From Acidobacteriota bacterium (GTDB lineage: Bacteria > Acidobacteriota > Terriglobia > Versatilivoradales > Versatilivoraceae): a stretch of 64,000 nt of DNA. The DNA is taken from the NCBI GenBank assembly GCA_022616615.1, contig JAKEER010000513.1:1-64000 (forward strand), written 5' to 3'. This document shows, one piece after another, positions 16,925 to 24,707 of the stretch. Position numbers and translations under genes: made by a program. The notes under the pieces were generated by a model. The model saw nothing but the letters and a program-made list of their open reading frames with translations, made no database searches and was not told the DNA's origin. The number at the start of each line of letters is the position of its first letter. Position 1 is the first letter of the stretch.

Positions 16925-17845
16925 GTGAAAAGATTGATTCTGAGACATAAGATGCTCCTGACTGTCGTACTCTGCGTTCTCGTCCTGCTGCTATACTTCC
17001 GCAACCCTTGGCCGACCGCGACAAGAGGACCAGGGATCATCACCCAAGGAAGTCCGATGAGCGTTGTCTATGCTTTTGCAGCCACAAAGATCGAGGGCGA
17101 CTCCGTTGGGCACCTCGTGACTCGCCTCGACGGCGATGCCGCAAACGTCAGTCGCGGGCGAATCGGAACGAACGATGTCTTTCTGTTCATCACCGGCATT
17201 GGTCCAAAAAGGGCGAAAGCCAGAGCCTCGACTGTGCTGCTCAGCCCAACGGCAACAGCCAACGGCCGATCCACCGTTGAACGGCCTGACGGGGTTCTTG
17301 TCCTTGGCACCTGTGGCAGCTTGAACAGTTTCCTTGCCGAGGATGAGGTCATTGTCTATCGGCAATGCCTCGCCACTGACAACAATTCTGCCCGAGCGCT
17401 CTGCACAACACCATTGGCAGAACACATCACGTCTGTCCTTAAGTCGAAGGGTATTAATCCTCGGTCAGCTATTGGCATCTCATCGCCACGAATTGCCACG
17501 ACGAAACAGGAGAAGCTCACGTTGGCCAAGACTGGGGCAGACGTCGTGGACATGGAGAGTTTCGAAATCATTGTCGTGGCCAATCAAGCTCGGTTGCCCG
17601 TCGCGGTAATCCGGGTTGTGTCAGATTCTTTGGAACGGAAGATCCCTGACCTAAATTTCGCTCTGCTGGATAACGGCGAGATCGATACTCTTAAGGCCCT
17701 AAGAGTTGCCATCGGTTCGCCGATTCGCACGGCAAGGGTGTTGGCGGCATCGAAGCGGGCGCTCAAGAAGTTGAGCGAGGTTCTGGAAATTGTTTTGAGT
17801 AGCGATGCCTATGCCATGCTGCCTTCGGAAACTACATCAGGCTGA
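16925..17845 (+). CDS. Membrane-anchored nucleoside phosphorylase-superfamily protein
   Basis: A protein of 306 residues from a GTG with GGAGG just before it. One membrane segment (MLLTVVLCVLVLLLYF, about 10-25) is followed by a PNP/UDP-phosphorylase-like domain: FITGIGPKRAKA (phosphate/ribose loop), VLVLGTCGSL, VVDMESFEI (the family's Met-Glu nucleoside-binding motif) and VIRVVSDS (Ser-Asp of the base pocket). It resembles MTA/SAH nucleosidases and hopanoid-cluster phosphorylases. It would cleave a nucleoside; the substrate cannot be read from sequence. It diverges from the TPR-CHAT gene and ends 6 bases from the convergent TonB receptor. PNP domains and CHAT domains both recur in prokaryotic conflict and signalling proteins (family knowledge). 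Confidence 0.75.
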   Translation: MKRLILRHKMLLTVVLCVLVLLLYFRNPWPTATRGPGIITQGSPMSVVYAFAATKIEGDSVGHLVTRLDGDAANVSRGRIGTNDVFLFITGIGPKRAKARASTVLLSPTATANGRSTVERPDGVLVLGTCGSLNSFLAEDEVIVYRQCLATDNNSARALCTTPLAEHITSVLKSKGINPRSAIGISSPRIATTKQEKLTLAKTGADVVDMESFEIIVVANQARLPVAVIRVVSDSLERKIPDLNFALLDNGEIDTLKALRVAIGSPIRTARVLAASKRALKKLSEVLEIVLSSDAYAMLPSETTSG

Positions 17846-17851
17846 AACAAC

Positions 17852-20800
17852 TTAGAAGAAAAACTTCAAACTGAATTGGATTTGTCTTGGCCCAAACGCG
17901 GCCACGGGCCTGCCGCCCTGGGTGAAAGAATTGTCGACTTCACGAACATTCACCCGGTTAAAGAGGTTGAATGCGTCCACACTCAAATCAATGATCCTGG
18001 CCTCGCCGATGGAAACATGACGCGTCAACCTGATATCGACTGAAGCAAAGCTAGGCGTTCTGTAAACGTTCCTACCAAGGTTCCCCACCGAGCCCAGCCG
18101 AGGCAGCGCCAGCGCTACTATCCCGTCTGGAGAAGGGAAACTTCCAGCTGTACCCAAAGGCACCACATCAGGCCGGGCCGTCTCTGAACTGTTGATCAGC
18201 GTACTATCTCGAAAAGTCAGGAGATTGTATGGGCGGCCGGAAGACACCTCAATGACCGGCGCAACTGTCCAGCCTCGCAAGAGACCACGAATGGCCGGCA
18301 AGTTCGAGAATCGAGTCGGGCTGTCAAAAATGCCGCTTACGACGAACCGGTGCCGCTGATCGAAGTTCGAGTTTCCGCGCTCCAACCGGGTGTTCGTATT
18401 GTCCTGAGGTTCCTGGAGGGATAGAAGATCGGTTGAATCATCGATCGCGTGCGACCAGGTCCAAGATCCCAGCATTTGGTAATGACGTGAGAATCTCTTG
18501 TTGAGTGTCGCTGTCACTGCGTGATAGACCGAAGACCCGGATGACTCATACTGCTTCACATTGAAAACAGGGACAAATGCATTGTTTGGCGCGTGGGGCA
18601 GTCCAAAGTTCCTCACCAGCGAATCCATCACCGGTTTTGAAAAGGAGCCACCAGAAACGCTATTTGCCCAAGCGTAATTGGGACCGGTCGCTCGAAATTG
18701 ATTGAAGATCAATTGTCCGAGTGGGGCCAGGGAGGTGGCCGATTTCCCACCAAGCGCATCCCACAAACCCGCTAGTGGCCCGGCCCCGCCACCATAAATT
18801 GAAGTCGCGCATCCGTTGGCTGAGACCTCTGGAACGCCTGGGCAGATTGCTGACGCGCGCTCGTAGGCAACGATCAGATCGTAATTGCCTTGGTTGATGT
18901 TTCTCGGGCGTAGGAGATGCGCCCCGTGCGCATATGTGTAGTCCACACCAAGCGTCATACTGGTAGCTAGCTGCCGTTCAATCCCAAAGGTGCCTTGGAG
19001 AGCAGAGTCGTACTGGAACTTCCTTGCCACAGGAAATGTCTGTGCTAGGAGGGGGCTCAGCGTCAAGGCGCTATTCTGGTTCGAGAATACTGGAGAAAGC
19101 GGATCAAATCGTTGCGCCGCGCCATCGTAACCTAGAGCAGGATTGGCAACTGCTTGACCGAGCAGACCGGTAAAGGCACGTCCTTGGAATAGGTCGTCGG
19201 CACCGACCTTATGCGGTGCAAGCAGATAAGGTGACTTGGTTCCATCAACCACATTCGAGAGGAAGGCGATGGCCAGTAACGGGTGTCCATAAAACAGCCC
19301 GTAGGAACCACGGATCACTGTCTTCCCATTGCCGGCTGGATCCCAGGCAAAACCGGCCCGAGGTGCCCAGTTGTTCCTGTCGCGTGGAATACCTTGCGTC
19401 ACTCCGAGCAGGTCTTGACCAATCTCTGATAGTTGATTGCCCGCCAAAAATCGCGGTGTGAACTCCACGTCGTAGCGCAAGCCATAATTCAATGTAAAAT
19501 TGCTCGCGATTTTCCAGGAATCCTGAATGAAGGCCCCCAGGGTCGTATTCTTCAGGCGGGCCTTGGCATTCTCAAAACCACCAAACTGCTGAACGAATGA
19601 GTCCGGCAGGCCAAACCCGTATGCCTGAGCTGCCGAGAACGCAGGAGCGTCGCTTAGTTTCCATGCAGACGTCAATGACGATCCCATCACAGCCGTGATG
19701 ATTGGGTCGTCGACGGCCAAAGCTGCAGGAAAGAAGTAAATACCCGACTGATTAATTGGGAAGATTGCTTTTACCGGAAGAATATTGAAGTCCGTTCCCA
19801 TCTTCAGCGTGTGCGATCGGCGGATGTACGTGATGTTGTCAGCAACTTGCCAGCGCTTCTCGGTTCGAAATAACGGAGCAAACTGCTGTTGGCCAATCGA
19901 TGCGACTCCAGGGATTTCTACCGCCACTTGAGAGGAGTTTGGTGTTAGGGACGCGCCACGTCGTGCAAACTGAAACCGGAATTCACTCAGCCAAGTCGGA
20001 CTGATCTGACTTGTGAGCTGCGACGCAATAGCGAGATCACGCGTCGAGCTATTGGATGTTCTGGAGAAAGCATTAAGCGCTGTTACCTGGTTTTGACTGT
20101 TACTCTGAAGGCCCGTGAGATCGGATGGACTCACACTGAAACGGCCAAAGAGATTCTGGTCGCTCGAAAACTTGTGGTCCAAGCGAGCGGAATAGAAGTA
20201 AGTCGTCTCTGTTGTCTTGTAATTCCCGACTTCCGTCGCTAGTCCACGAAAGGACGCGGGCAGAGGGTTCGGGACCAATCCAAAGGTGATCGGGCCCCCA
20301 GGAGTATTGCCCCGGATCGCCACATCAGCTCCAGCAGTTGCCAAGAGTGCATAGGGGATCGCCACCGCTGGCTCCACACGCTGGAGATATTCTTCCTGCT
20401 GCGAGGTCAGCAAGGCGCTTGTCTGAACTCCTCCAGGCAGCTTGAAAGGGACTCGCTTTAACTCAAAGTTGTCGCGTCCAATCTCAGAGAAGTTGATTGA
20501 GTTTGCCTGAGCGGTTTCAAAGGAGATGAAACCGAACGTCTGGTCTTTCTTGATCGGACCGCCCAACGTGGCCCCCGTTTGAGTGCGAGTATCCCCAGGA
20601 TCAGATTCGCCGGCGAATGCATTGGTCGCCGAGACTTTGCGGCTACGAAGATAGCCGAACACATTCCCTCGCCATTGATTGGTGCCCTGTTTTGAGACAA
20701 TGTTGATCACGGCGCTGGAGGCTCTGCCATGCTCAGGCGTATAGCCACTTTTCAGGATTTGAAACTCCTGAACGGCCTCCTGAGACACCGTTGCACGGAC

Positions 20801-21436
20801 GCCATTGACCGAGTTGTCCATCACGTCTGCTCCGTCGATGCTGACGAAATTCGCTCGCGACCGCTGCCCGTTGATATTGAGACCACTCGTCGGAGCGGGC
20901 GCCAGAATTGGTTGATTGTCTCGAGTGGCGGCGGAATCCAGTAGCGTGAATTGAATGTAGCTACGTCCGTTGATGGGCAGATCCTCGATCGCCCTCTGGT
21001 CAATGGTGGTAGCAAGGGATGATCGCGTCGTTTCGATCGTTGTGTTGGACACTAGAATATCCAGCGCCTCAGCCAAGACACTGATCTGAAGTCTCACAGG
21101 CAAGTAAGCCTTTTGGCCAACGGTGAGCGGAACATCTTGCATAACTGCCGTGCGGAAGCCTTTGGCCTCGACTCTGATTTTGTATCGAGCCGGTGGCAAT
21201 GAGATAAAGCTGTACTCGCCCGTCTCGCGGCTGGTGGTCTCCCGGACAAGCCCAATTTCTGGGTTCTCGATTCTAATGTGAACACCGGCGATCGCGCTAT
21301 CTGAAGGATCAGTAATCACGCCCTGGAGGTCGGCAGTGCTCACCTGAGCTCGGATCGAGAATGGCGTAAGAGCAGCGAACAGCACAGCAGTGCCAAAAAC
21401 AATTCTAGGAAAGATTCTTTCAGTATCGAGAATCAT
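17852..21436 (-). CDS. TonB-dependent receptor with carboxypeptidase-regulatory domain
   Basis: About 1194 residues from ATG 21436 (MILDTERIFPRIVFG; another in-frame start lies ten codons upstream). Signal peptide, then a Cna-B/carboxypeptidase-regulatory-like domain (VSTADLQGVITDPSDSAIAG through YKIRVEAKGF), a plug domain (TIDQRAIEDLPINGRSY, GLNINGQRSRANFVSIDG) and a large beta-barrel with OmpA-related/Oar features (WRGNVFGYLRS, NNWAPRAGFAWDP, FDQRHRFVVSG). It ends in aromatic LKFFF, as outer-membrane barrels do. The gene is intact, unlike the two other receptors in this window. It is about 200 bases downstream of the anti-sigma gene on the same strand. Ligand unknown. Confidence 0.9.
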   Translation of the reverse strand: MILDTERIFPRIVFGTAVLFAALTPFSIRAQVSTADLQGVITDPSDSAIAGVHIRIENPEIGLVRETTSRETGEYSFISLPPARYKIRVEAKGFRTAVMQDVPLTVGQKAYLPVRLQISVLAEALDILVSNTTIETTRSSLATTIDQRAIEDLPINGRSYIQFTLLDSAATRDNQPILAPAPTSGLNINGQRSRANFVSIDGADVMDNSVNGVRATVSQEAVQEFQILKSGYTPEHGRASSAVINIVSKQGTNQWRGNVFGYLRSRKVSATNAFAGESDPGDTRTQTGATLGGPIKKDQTFGFISFETAQANSINFSEIGRDNFELKRVPFKLPGGVQTSALLTSQQEEYLQRVEPAVAIPYALLATAGADVAIRGNTPGGPITFGLVPNPLPASFRGLATEVGNYKTTETTYFYSARLDHKFSSDQNLFGRFSVSPSDLTGLQSNSQNQVTALNAFSRTSNSSTRDLAIASQLTSQISPTWLSEFRFQFARRGASLTPNSSQVAVEIPGVASIGQQQFAPLFRTEKRWQVADNITYIRRSHTLKMGTDFNILPVKAIFPINQSGIYFFPAALAVDDPIITAVMGSSLTSAWKLSDAPAFSAAQAYGFGLPDSFVQQFGGFENAKARLKNTTLGAFIQDSWKIASNFTLNYGLRYDVEFTPRFLAGNQLSEIGQDLLGVTQGIPRDRNNWAPRAGFAWDPAGNGKTVIRGSYGLFYGHPLLAIAFLSNVVDGTKSPYLLAPHKVGADDLFQGRAFTGLLGQAVANPALGYDGAAQRFDPLSPVFSNQNSALTLSPLLAQTFPVARKFQYDSALQGTFGIERQLATSMTLGVDYTYAHGAHLLRPRNINQGNYDLIVAYERASAICPGVPEVSANGCATSIYGGGAGPLAGLWDALGGKSATSLAPLGQLIFNQFRATGPNYAWANSVSGGSFSKPVMDSLVRNFGLPHAPNNAFVPVFNVKQYESSGSSVYHAVTATLNKRFSRHYQMLGSWTWSHAIDDSTDLLSLQEPQDNTNTRLERGNSNFDQRHRFVVSGIFDSPTRFSNLPAIRGLLRGWTVAPVIEVSSGRPYNLLTFRDSTLINSSETARPDVVPLGTAGSFPSPDGIVALALPRLGSVGNLGRNVYRTPSFASVDIRLTRHVSIGEARIIDLSVDAFNLFNRVNVREVDNSFTQGGRPVAAFGPRQIQFSLKFFF

Positions 21437-21663
21437 GGCTGGCCTCGAGATTATGTTGTGAACCAAAGGCCAAGAGGGAAATCAGAAGGGGAGCACGTGC
21501 CTTCGGGTACGATGGTTTCGATGGAAACTGCTGGTGGATCTCCTTCCGAACCAGTGAGGCTAGGACACGTTGAAATTGGATTCTATTTAGAAGTTCAAGG
21601 GGACGACTCGCTTGAGTTTTGGCATGTTGTGGCTTAGTCGAATGCGGACGGATCGGTCCCCCT

Positions 21664-22464
21664 CTATTGTCTTTCGGATGTGATAGCCTTCGATTCTTCC
21701 CTTAAGTTCAGCGGGTATTTGTTCCATCCCGACTCAAACCGGCGGATGCCCAAGCTGTACTTCCCCGCTGGAAAATTGCCTGTATCGATGTTTACGGTCA
21801 GGACATTGAGATGACCTCGCATGCCCGCCTTACCTCTTGCCATCGGGGATTGAGCCTGCGTTCCGAAGATACCGACTTCGTAATCCCCTTCCTCGCTTCC
21901 AATGGGCAAGTAGATCGAGAGTTGTATCCGTCCTCTTGGTAGAACCAAATCTCCTTTTTGGTTGTTGCTCTCTCCGCGGGTCACGCCACGCCTTCGTAGG
22001 TCTAAGACCGCTACTTGCACTTCAGCCGGTTTCTGTTCCTGAGTTGAAGGCGGCACCGGGCTTGGAACAGGAGAGGCAGGCTGTGGCGGAGCCTTCACGA
22101 TGGGAGGTGGCCCGGGAACAATCGAGCCCGGACCTGTCATCAGCTTCCACGAGATCCAGAAGCCGACCCCCACTACTAAGACTGCTACTGCCGCAAGACG
22201 GTAAAGCCTTTGGCGAGATTTGTACTCCCGCAGAAATACTCTGTGCTCTTGAAAACAGGGCGAGCACTTTCCGATGTGAGTGACGACAGCCTCAGGATTG
22301 TCGAGCTTGCGTCGCCAACCGAGCGCTCTGAGAACCTCACCACCCGGGCAGCCAATGCGTTGAGGGTTAGGAAAGTCATGTTGAAATGACTCACGAAAGG
22401 AATCTAGGATCTCGCGCTCGTCTCTTGGCGAAACATGCTTGTCGTTCGGAGGTTTCTTTGCCAT
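21664..22464 (-). CDS. Zinc-finger membrane anti-sigma factor
   Basis: Start at ATG 22464 (MAKKPPND), 35 bases after the sigma-factor stop; 266 residues. The N-terminal part has the anti-sigma zinc-finger signature His63-x3-Cys67-x2-Cys70 (VTHIGKCSPCFQEH) with an upstream Cys39. One membrane segment follows (RLAAVAVLVVGVGFWISWKL, about 89-108), then a Pro-rich linker and an extracytoplasmic beta-rich domain (VAVLDLRRRGV through GKYSLGIRRFES). This is the expected layout of a membrane-bound sigma regulator: the finger holds the sigma factor in the cytoplasm while the outer domain senses a signal. Coupled to the ECF gene. Confidence 0.78.
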   Translation of the reverse strand: MAKKPPNDKHVSPRDEREILDSFRESFQHDFPNPQRIGCPGGEVLRALGWRRKLDNPEAVVTHIGKCSPCFQEHRVFLREYKSRQRLYRLAAVAVLVVGVGFWISWKLMTGPGSIVPGPPPIVKAPPQPASPVPSPVPPSTQEQKPAEVQVAVLDLRRRGVTRGESNNQKGDLVLPRGRIQLSIYLPIGSEEGDYEVGIFGTQAQSPMARGKAGMRGHLNVLTVNIDTGNFPAGKYSLGIRRFESGWNKYPLNLREESKAITSERQ

Positions 22465-22498
22465 GGTGTCTGGTGGCCTTAGCTGCGGGCCGCTTGAA

Positions 22499-23083
22499 TT
22501 AGAGCTTGCGAAACCTTTTCCGAATCGCCTGAAGGGTCTGGCAGTACTGTACCCTGGCGCTTTTGTGTGAGACTCCAAGAAGTTGACCGATTTCCTTCCA
22601 AGAGTAACCCTGATCGATTTTCATGACTATCAGGTTTCTTTCGTAGTCGTCGAGGGATCGGAGAATCCTTTGGGCTTCCAGCCACCCGAGAATTTGGCTT
22701 TCCAAGTTGTCATCAACAGGCTGGCTATGAAATTCTTCCTCATCCGACTGTCCAACAGCCAAGTCCTGGGTCGCGAGTCCGTTCACTTCATGAATGAACG
22801 CCGAAAAGAGGTAATTTGGAATGTCTTTCACGGCGTCTCTTCTTCCATTGCGGATCACTTTCGAGGTGGCCTGAAGAACCTTCCAGGCAGCTCCCAAGGC
22901 AGCGCCTCCATCTCTCAGTCGGCGTTTTGTGTATGCATTCATTTGTGGCCAGAGTGAAATCGCCGCGTCGATGAGACGTGGGTCAAGGAGCCTCCCGTCG
23001 CTGTCGAGCCAAAAATCAGCATCTGCCGCAGGTAGGTCGGGGGGCTTGGGAGTTCGTCCGGGTGAAACGCTGTTGCTGTCCAT
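22499..23083 (-). CDS. ECF-type RNA polymerase sigma factor
   Basis: A protein of 194 residues. The C-terminal region 4 is clear: LDDYERNLIVMKIDQGYSWKEIGQLLG, then VSHKSARVQYCQTLQAIRKRF, which is the -35-binding helix-turn-helix. The region 2 part (AYTKRRLRDGGAALGAAWKVL) is divergent from textbook ECF factors. The first 30 residues are Pro-rich and probably disordered. The downstream zinc-finger gene is its likely antagonist. It probably controls the adjacent receptor and perhaps itself; I see no matching pair of promoters that would show this. Confidence 0.8.
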   Translation of the reverse strand: MDSNSVSPGRTPKPPDLPAADADFWLDSDGRLLDPRLIDAAISLWPQMNAYTKRRLRDGGAALGAAWKVLQATSKVIRNGRRDAVKDIPNYLFSAFIHEVNGLATQDLAVGQSDEEEFHSQPVDDNLESQILGWLEAQRILRSLDDYERNLIVMKIDQGYSWKEIGQLLGVSHKSARVQYCQTLQAIRKRFRKL

Positions 23084-23222
23084 AACGAAATCCGTAAGCA
23101 GTGGTTCTAGAGTATGCCACGTCTTTCACGAGCCGTGAGGGAGAGTTATACTATTTACGGCCCGCGAGGTGGATTCGTTCTCATCGTGATTGTAGAGCGA
23201 CTGCCGACAGGAATGCTCGTGC

Positions 23223-23558
23223 TCATGCGACCCGCTTCTTGACTTTGGCAGGTAGAAAGCGAATCTCGACTCTCTGTTTGAGTGCTGCAGCCACCCGTCG
23301 CAGCATCGACAGCGAGTGGCCTTCATAGTCCGCATCTTCGAGACGGCAGATGACTGATGTGGTGGTGCTGACCAGAGCTGCGAGCTGTTTCTGAGTGAGT
23401 CCGGCGTTCGTTCTCAGCTCGCAGATCTTGCGGGCTATCTCGGCATTCGCCCTTTCCTCTTCCAGCGCTGCGATACGATCCGGTTTGCCTTCGTAATAGC
23501 GTCGATGCAGGATCTCGACGGCATCCGTTGCAGGTTTTCTTTTGCGATGTGTTTTCAT
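23223..23558 (-). CDS. higA: HigA-type antitoxin (XRE helix-turn-helix)
   Basis: A protein of 111 residues. The XRE helix-turn-helix spans about residues 40-100 (IARKICELRTNAGLTQKQLAAL through ICRLEDADY, then MLRRVAAALKQRVEIRF). Basic ends (KTHRKRK, KVKKRVA). It overlaps the toxin gene as ATGA, toxin first, the usual HigBA order. It should bind the toxin and repress the operon through the palindrome at 23941-23960. Confidence 0.85.
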   Translation of the reverse strand: MKTHRKRKPATDAVEILHRRYYEGKPDRIAALEEERANAEIARKICELRTNAGLTQKQLAALVSTTTSVICRLEDADYEGHSLSMLRRVAAALKQRVEIRFLPAKVKKRVA

Positions 23559-23923
23559 CGTTGCTCCAATGTGTGACGCCTCGGATCGGATTCGAATTTC
23601 TTCTTCCGCTCCACTGCTCGGTCGATTTCCTTGGGTGGTACCGTCCTTTCTTTCATGAGACCGTGAGAAAGCACAGCCGTCGCCTTGCCGTGAAAAAAAT
23701 AAAGAATCCGATAGTTGACACTTTGAAGGCTAGCGCGAAGTTCGTAGACGCCGTCTCGGAGATAATCCGCCTCGGGCCGGCGGAGTTCATGTCCGAGCTC
23801 TCCAAGGCGCTCAATTCTCACCCGACATTTGTCCTGAGCTTTGATCGGGAGACTATCCATCCAGTCTAACAGAGCCACCTGGTCCTCTTGCTCACAGTAG
23901 ATTACAACCCTCGTCGGTGGCAT
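23555..23923 (-). CDS. higB: HigB/Gp49-type toxin (RelE-like)
   Basis: A protein of 122 residues of the Gp49-like/HigB family. It shows the family pattern: VIYCEQEDQVALLDWMDSL at the N-terminus, a helix KCRVRIERLGELGHELRRPEADYLRDGVYELR, and the core strands NYRILYFFHGKATAVLSHGLMKE. This fold cleaves mRNA at the ribosome. Conserved basic residues (Arg of YELRAS, Arg of YRILYF) are kept, so it looks functional. It is promoter-proximal, 17 bases downstream of the palindrome. Confidence 0.85.
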   Translation of the reverse strand: MPPTRVVIYCEQEDQVALLDWMDSLPIKAQDKCRVRIERLGELGHELRRPEADYLRDGVYELRASLQSVNYRILYFFHGKATAVLSHGLMKERTVPPKEIDRAVERKKKFESDPRRHTLEQR

Positions 23924-23940
23924 CCGATCACCTCACAGTG

Positions 23941-23960
23941 TATTCGCAATATTGCGAATA
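23941..23960. promoter_or_regulatory. HigBA operator: perfect 20-bp palindrome in the promoter
   Basis: TATTCGCAAT followed directly by its reverse complement ATTGCGAATA. On the minus strand a -35 TTGACT abuts the palindrome and a TACACT -10 lies 18 bases on, so the palindrome fills the spacer. A repressor bound there would block RNA polymerase, as expected for HigA autoregulation. Confidence 0.8.
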
Positions 23961-23984
23961 AGTCAATTGTGCAGTCCTGGTTCG

Positions 23985-24350
23985 ATGACGACGATATCGA
24001 AGTCTCGGAGAACGGGTCGAAGCTTACGCCAGCAATTCACGATTCACCTTCTTGGCCTCAAGAAGATCGTCGGCTCAAAATCGATGGTGTAGGGGAGCAG
24101 TTTCAGACACGGGCGTAGTTCCAACAGGAAAGAGCTGATCTCAGCCTCGTAGTCGATCAGCAGCCGGTAATGAGGTAAGCCTAAGCTCGTTGAGATCAAT
24201 CCCGAGAGCGGCAGACAGGTTTGCTTGCTGGTGCAAATCGATTGCCAGTGTCCTGTAGCCCGCCCGGGTAAAGCAAACCGCGAGATTCAAGGCCACCGTG
24301 GATTTTCCGCAAACCCCTTTTGCATTTGCCAGTGTAAACACCTGCGCCAT
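23985..24350 (-). pseudogene. Broken parA/soj partition ATPase
   Basis: The start is intact (ATG 24350) and encodes the ParA N-terminus, but Walker A reads AKGVCGKSTVAL instead of KGGVGKST. After LGIDLNELRLT the frame is lost. The same protein continues in other frames: YRLLIDYEAEISSFLLELRP, then DDLLEAKKVNRELLA, then KLRPVLRDFDIVVIE, the last being the Walker B strand. At least three frameshifts and the altered P-loop show a dead gene. The rest of ParA is missing. Source is probably a plasmid or integrative element, like the neighbouring T4SS. Confidence 0.75.
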
Positions 24351-24535
24351 ACAAAGGTCCTCTCCAGAGGTTGGCTGTCGCTAATGGCTGATTCAGTCGG
24401 GGGAAGCCCGTTTGTTGAAATGAACCACGAGATAGCTACTCACCAACACAGCAAAATACGCCGCAGGGGCACGCAAGTGCCTGAAAAACAGGTGTCGTGG
24501 TGGATCATAGGTCGTTAACAATTTGTGTGCGTTGT

Positions 24536-24580
24536 GCCTTGGCGCAGGCGACGGAGGTTCAAATCCTCCCGCCCCGACCC
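24536..24580 (+). tRNA. 3' fragment of a tRNA gene, most like tRNA-Pro
   Basis: A complete T arm is present: stem GGAGG/CCTCC around loop TTCAAAT (24553-24569), followed by a 3' acceptor strand CGCCCCG and A (24570-24577) and then CCCACC. The matching 5' acceptor CGGGGCG is not found in the 100 bases upstream, and the anticodon region (CCTTGG) does not fold into a proper stem, so this is not a full tRNA. The CGGGGCG-type acceptor and TTGG fit tRNA-Pro(TGG). Such 3' fragments are typical attachment-site copies left by tRNA-targeting integrases. Confidence 0.5.
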
Positions 24581-24657
24581 ACCACTCGGGGAGACGATTG
24601 GGGGGCGAGCGTGGCTTCAGCGCGTTGGCTGATACTGGTTGTCGCCAAGCTCAGTTG

Positions 24658-24707
24658 TTTTTTGCCCCTCATTTATAAAGAGAGCTGCAGAGGGAAAAAT
24701 GTTAATG
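24658..24707. repeat. Duplicated block, copy B
   Basis: Matches copy A (13720-13769) at 46 of 50 bases in the same orientation. Weaker similarity reaches upstream to about 24612. It stands 78 bases after the tRNA fragment. The two copies bracket 10.9 kb that holds the CHAT/phosphorylase/receptor/sigma island, HigBA and the dead parA. Confidence 0.8.

Noticed and set aside
16798-17043. Longer N-terminus for the TPR-CHAT protein (start at 17043)
   Set aside because: It would overlap the divergent phosphorylase gene by about 120 bases, has no leader, and hides the hydrophobic leader that begins at 16797.
24485-24580. A complete tRNA-Pro gene
   Set aside because: No CGGGGCG 5' acceptor strand or D arm is found upstream and the anticodon stem does not pair, so only a 3' fragment is supported.
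24573-24592. CCCCGA/TCGGGG hairpin as a terminator
   Set aside because: No T-run follows and half of the stem is the tRNA acceptor remnant, so it is probably fortuitous.
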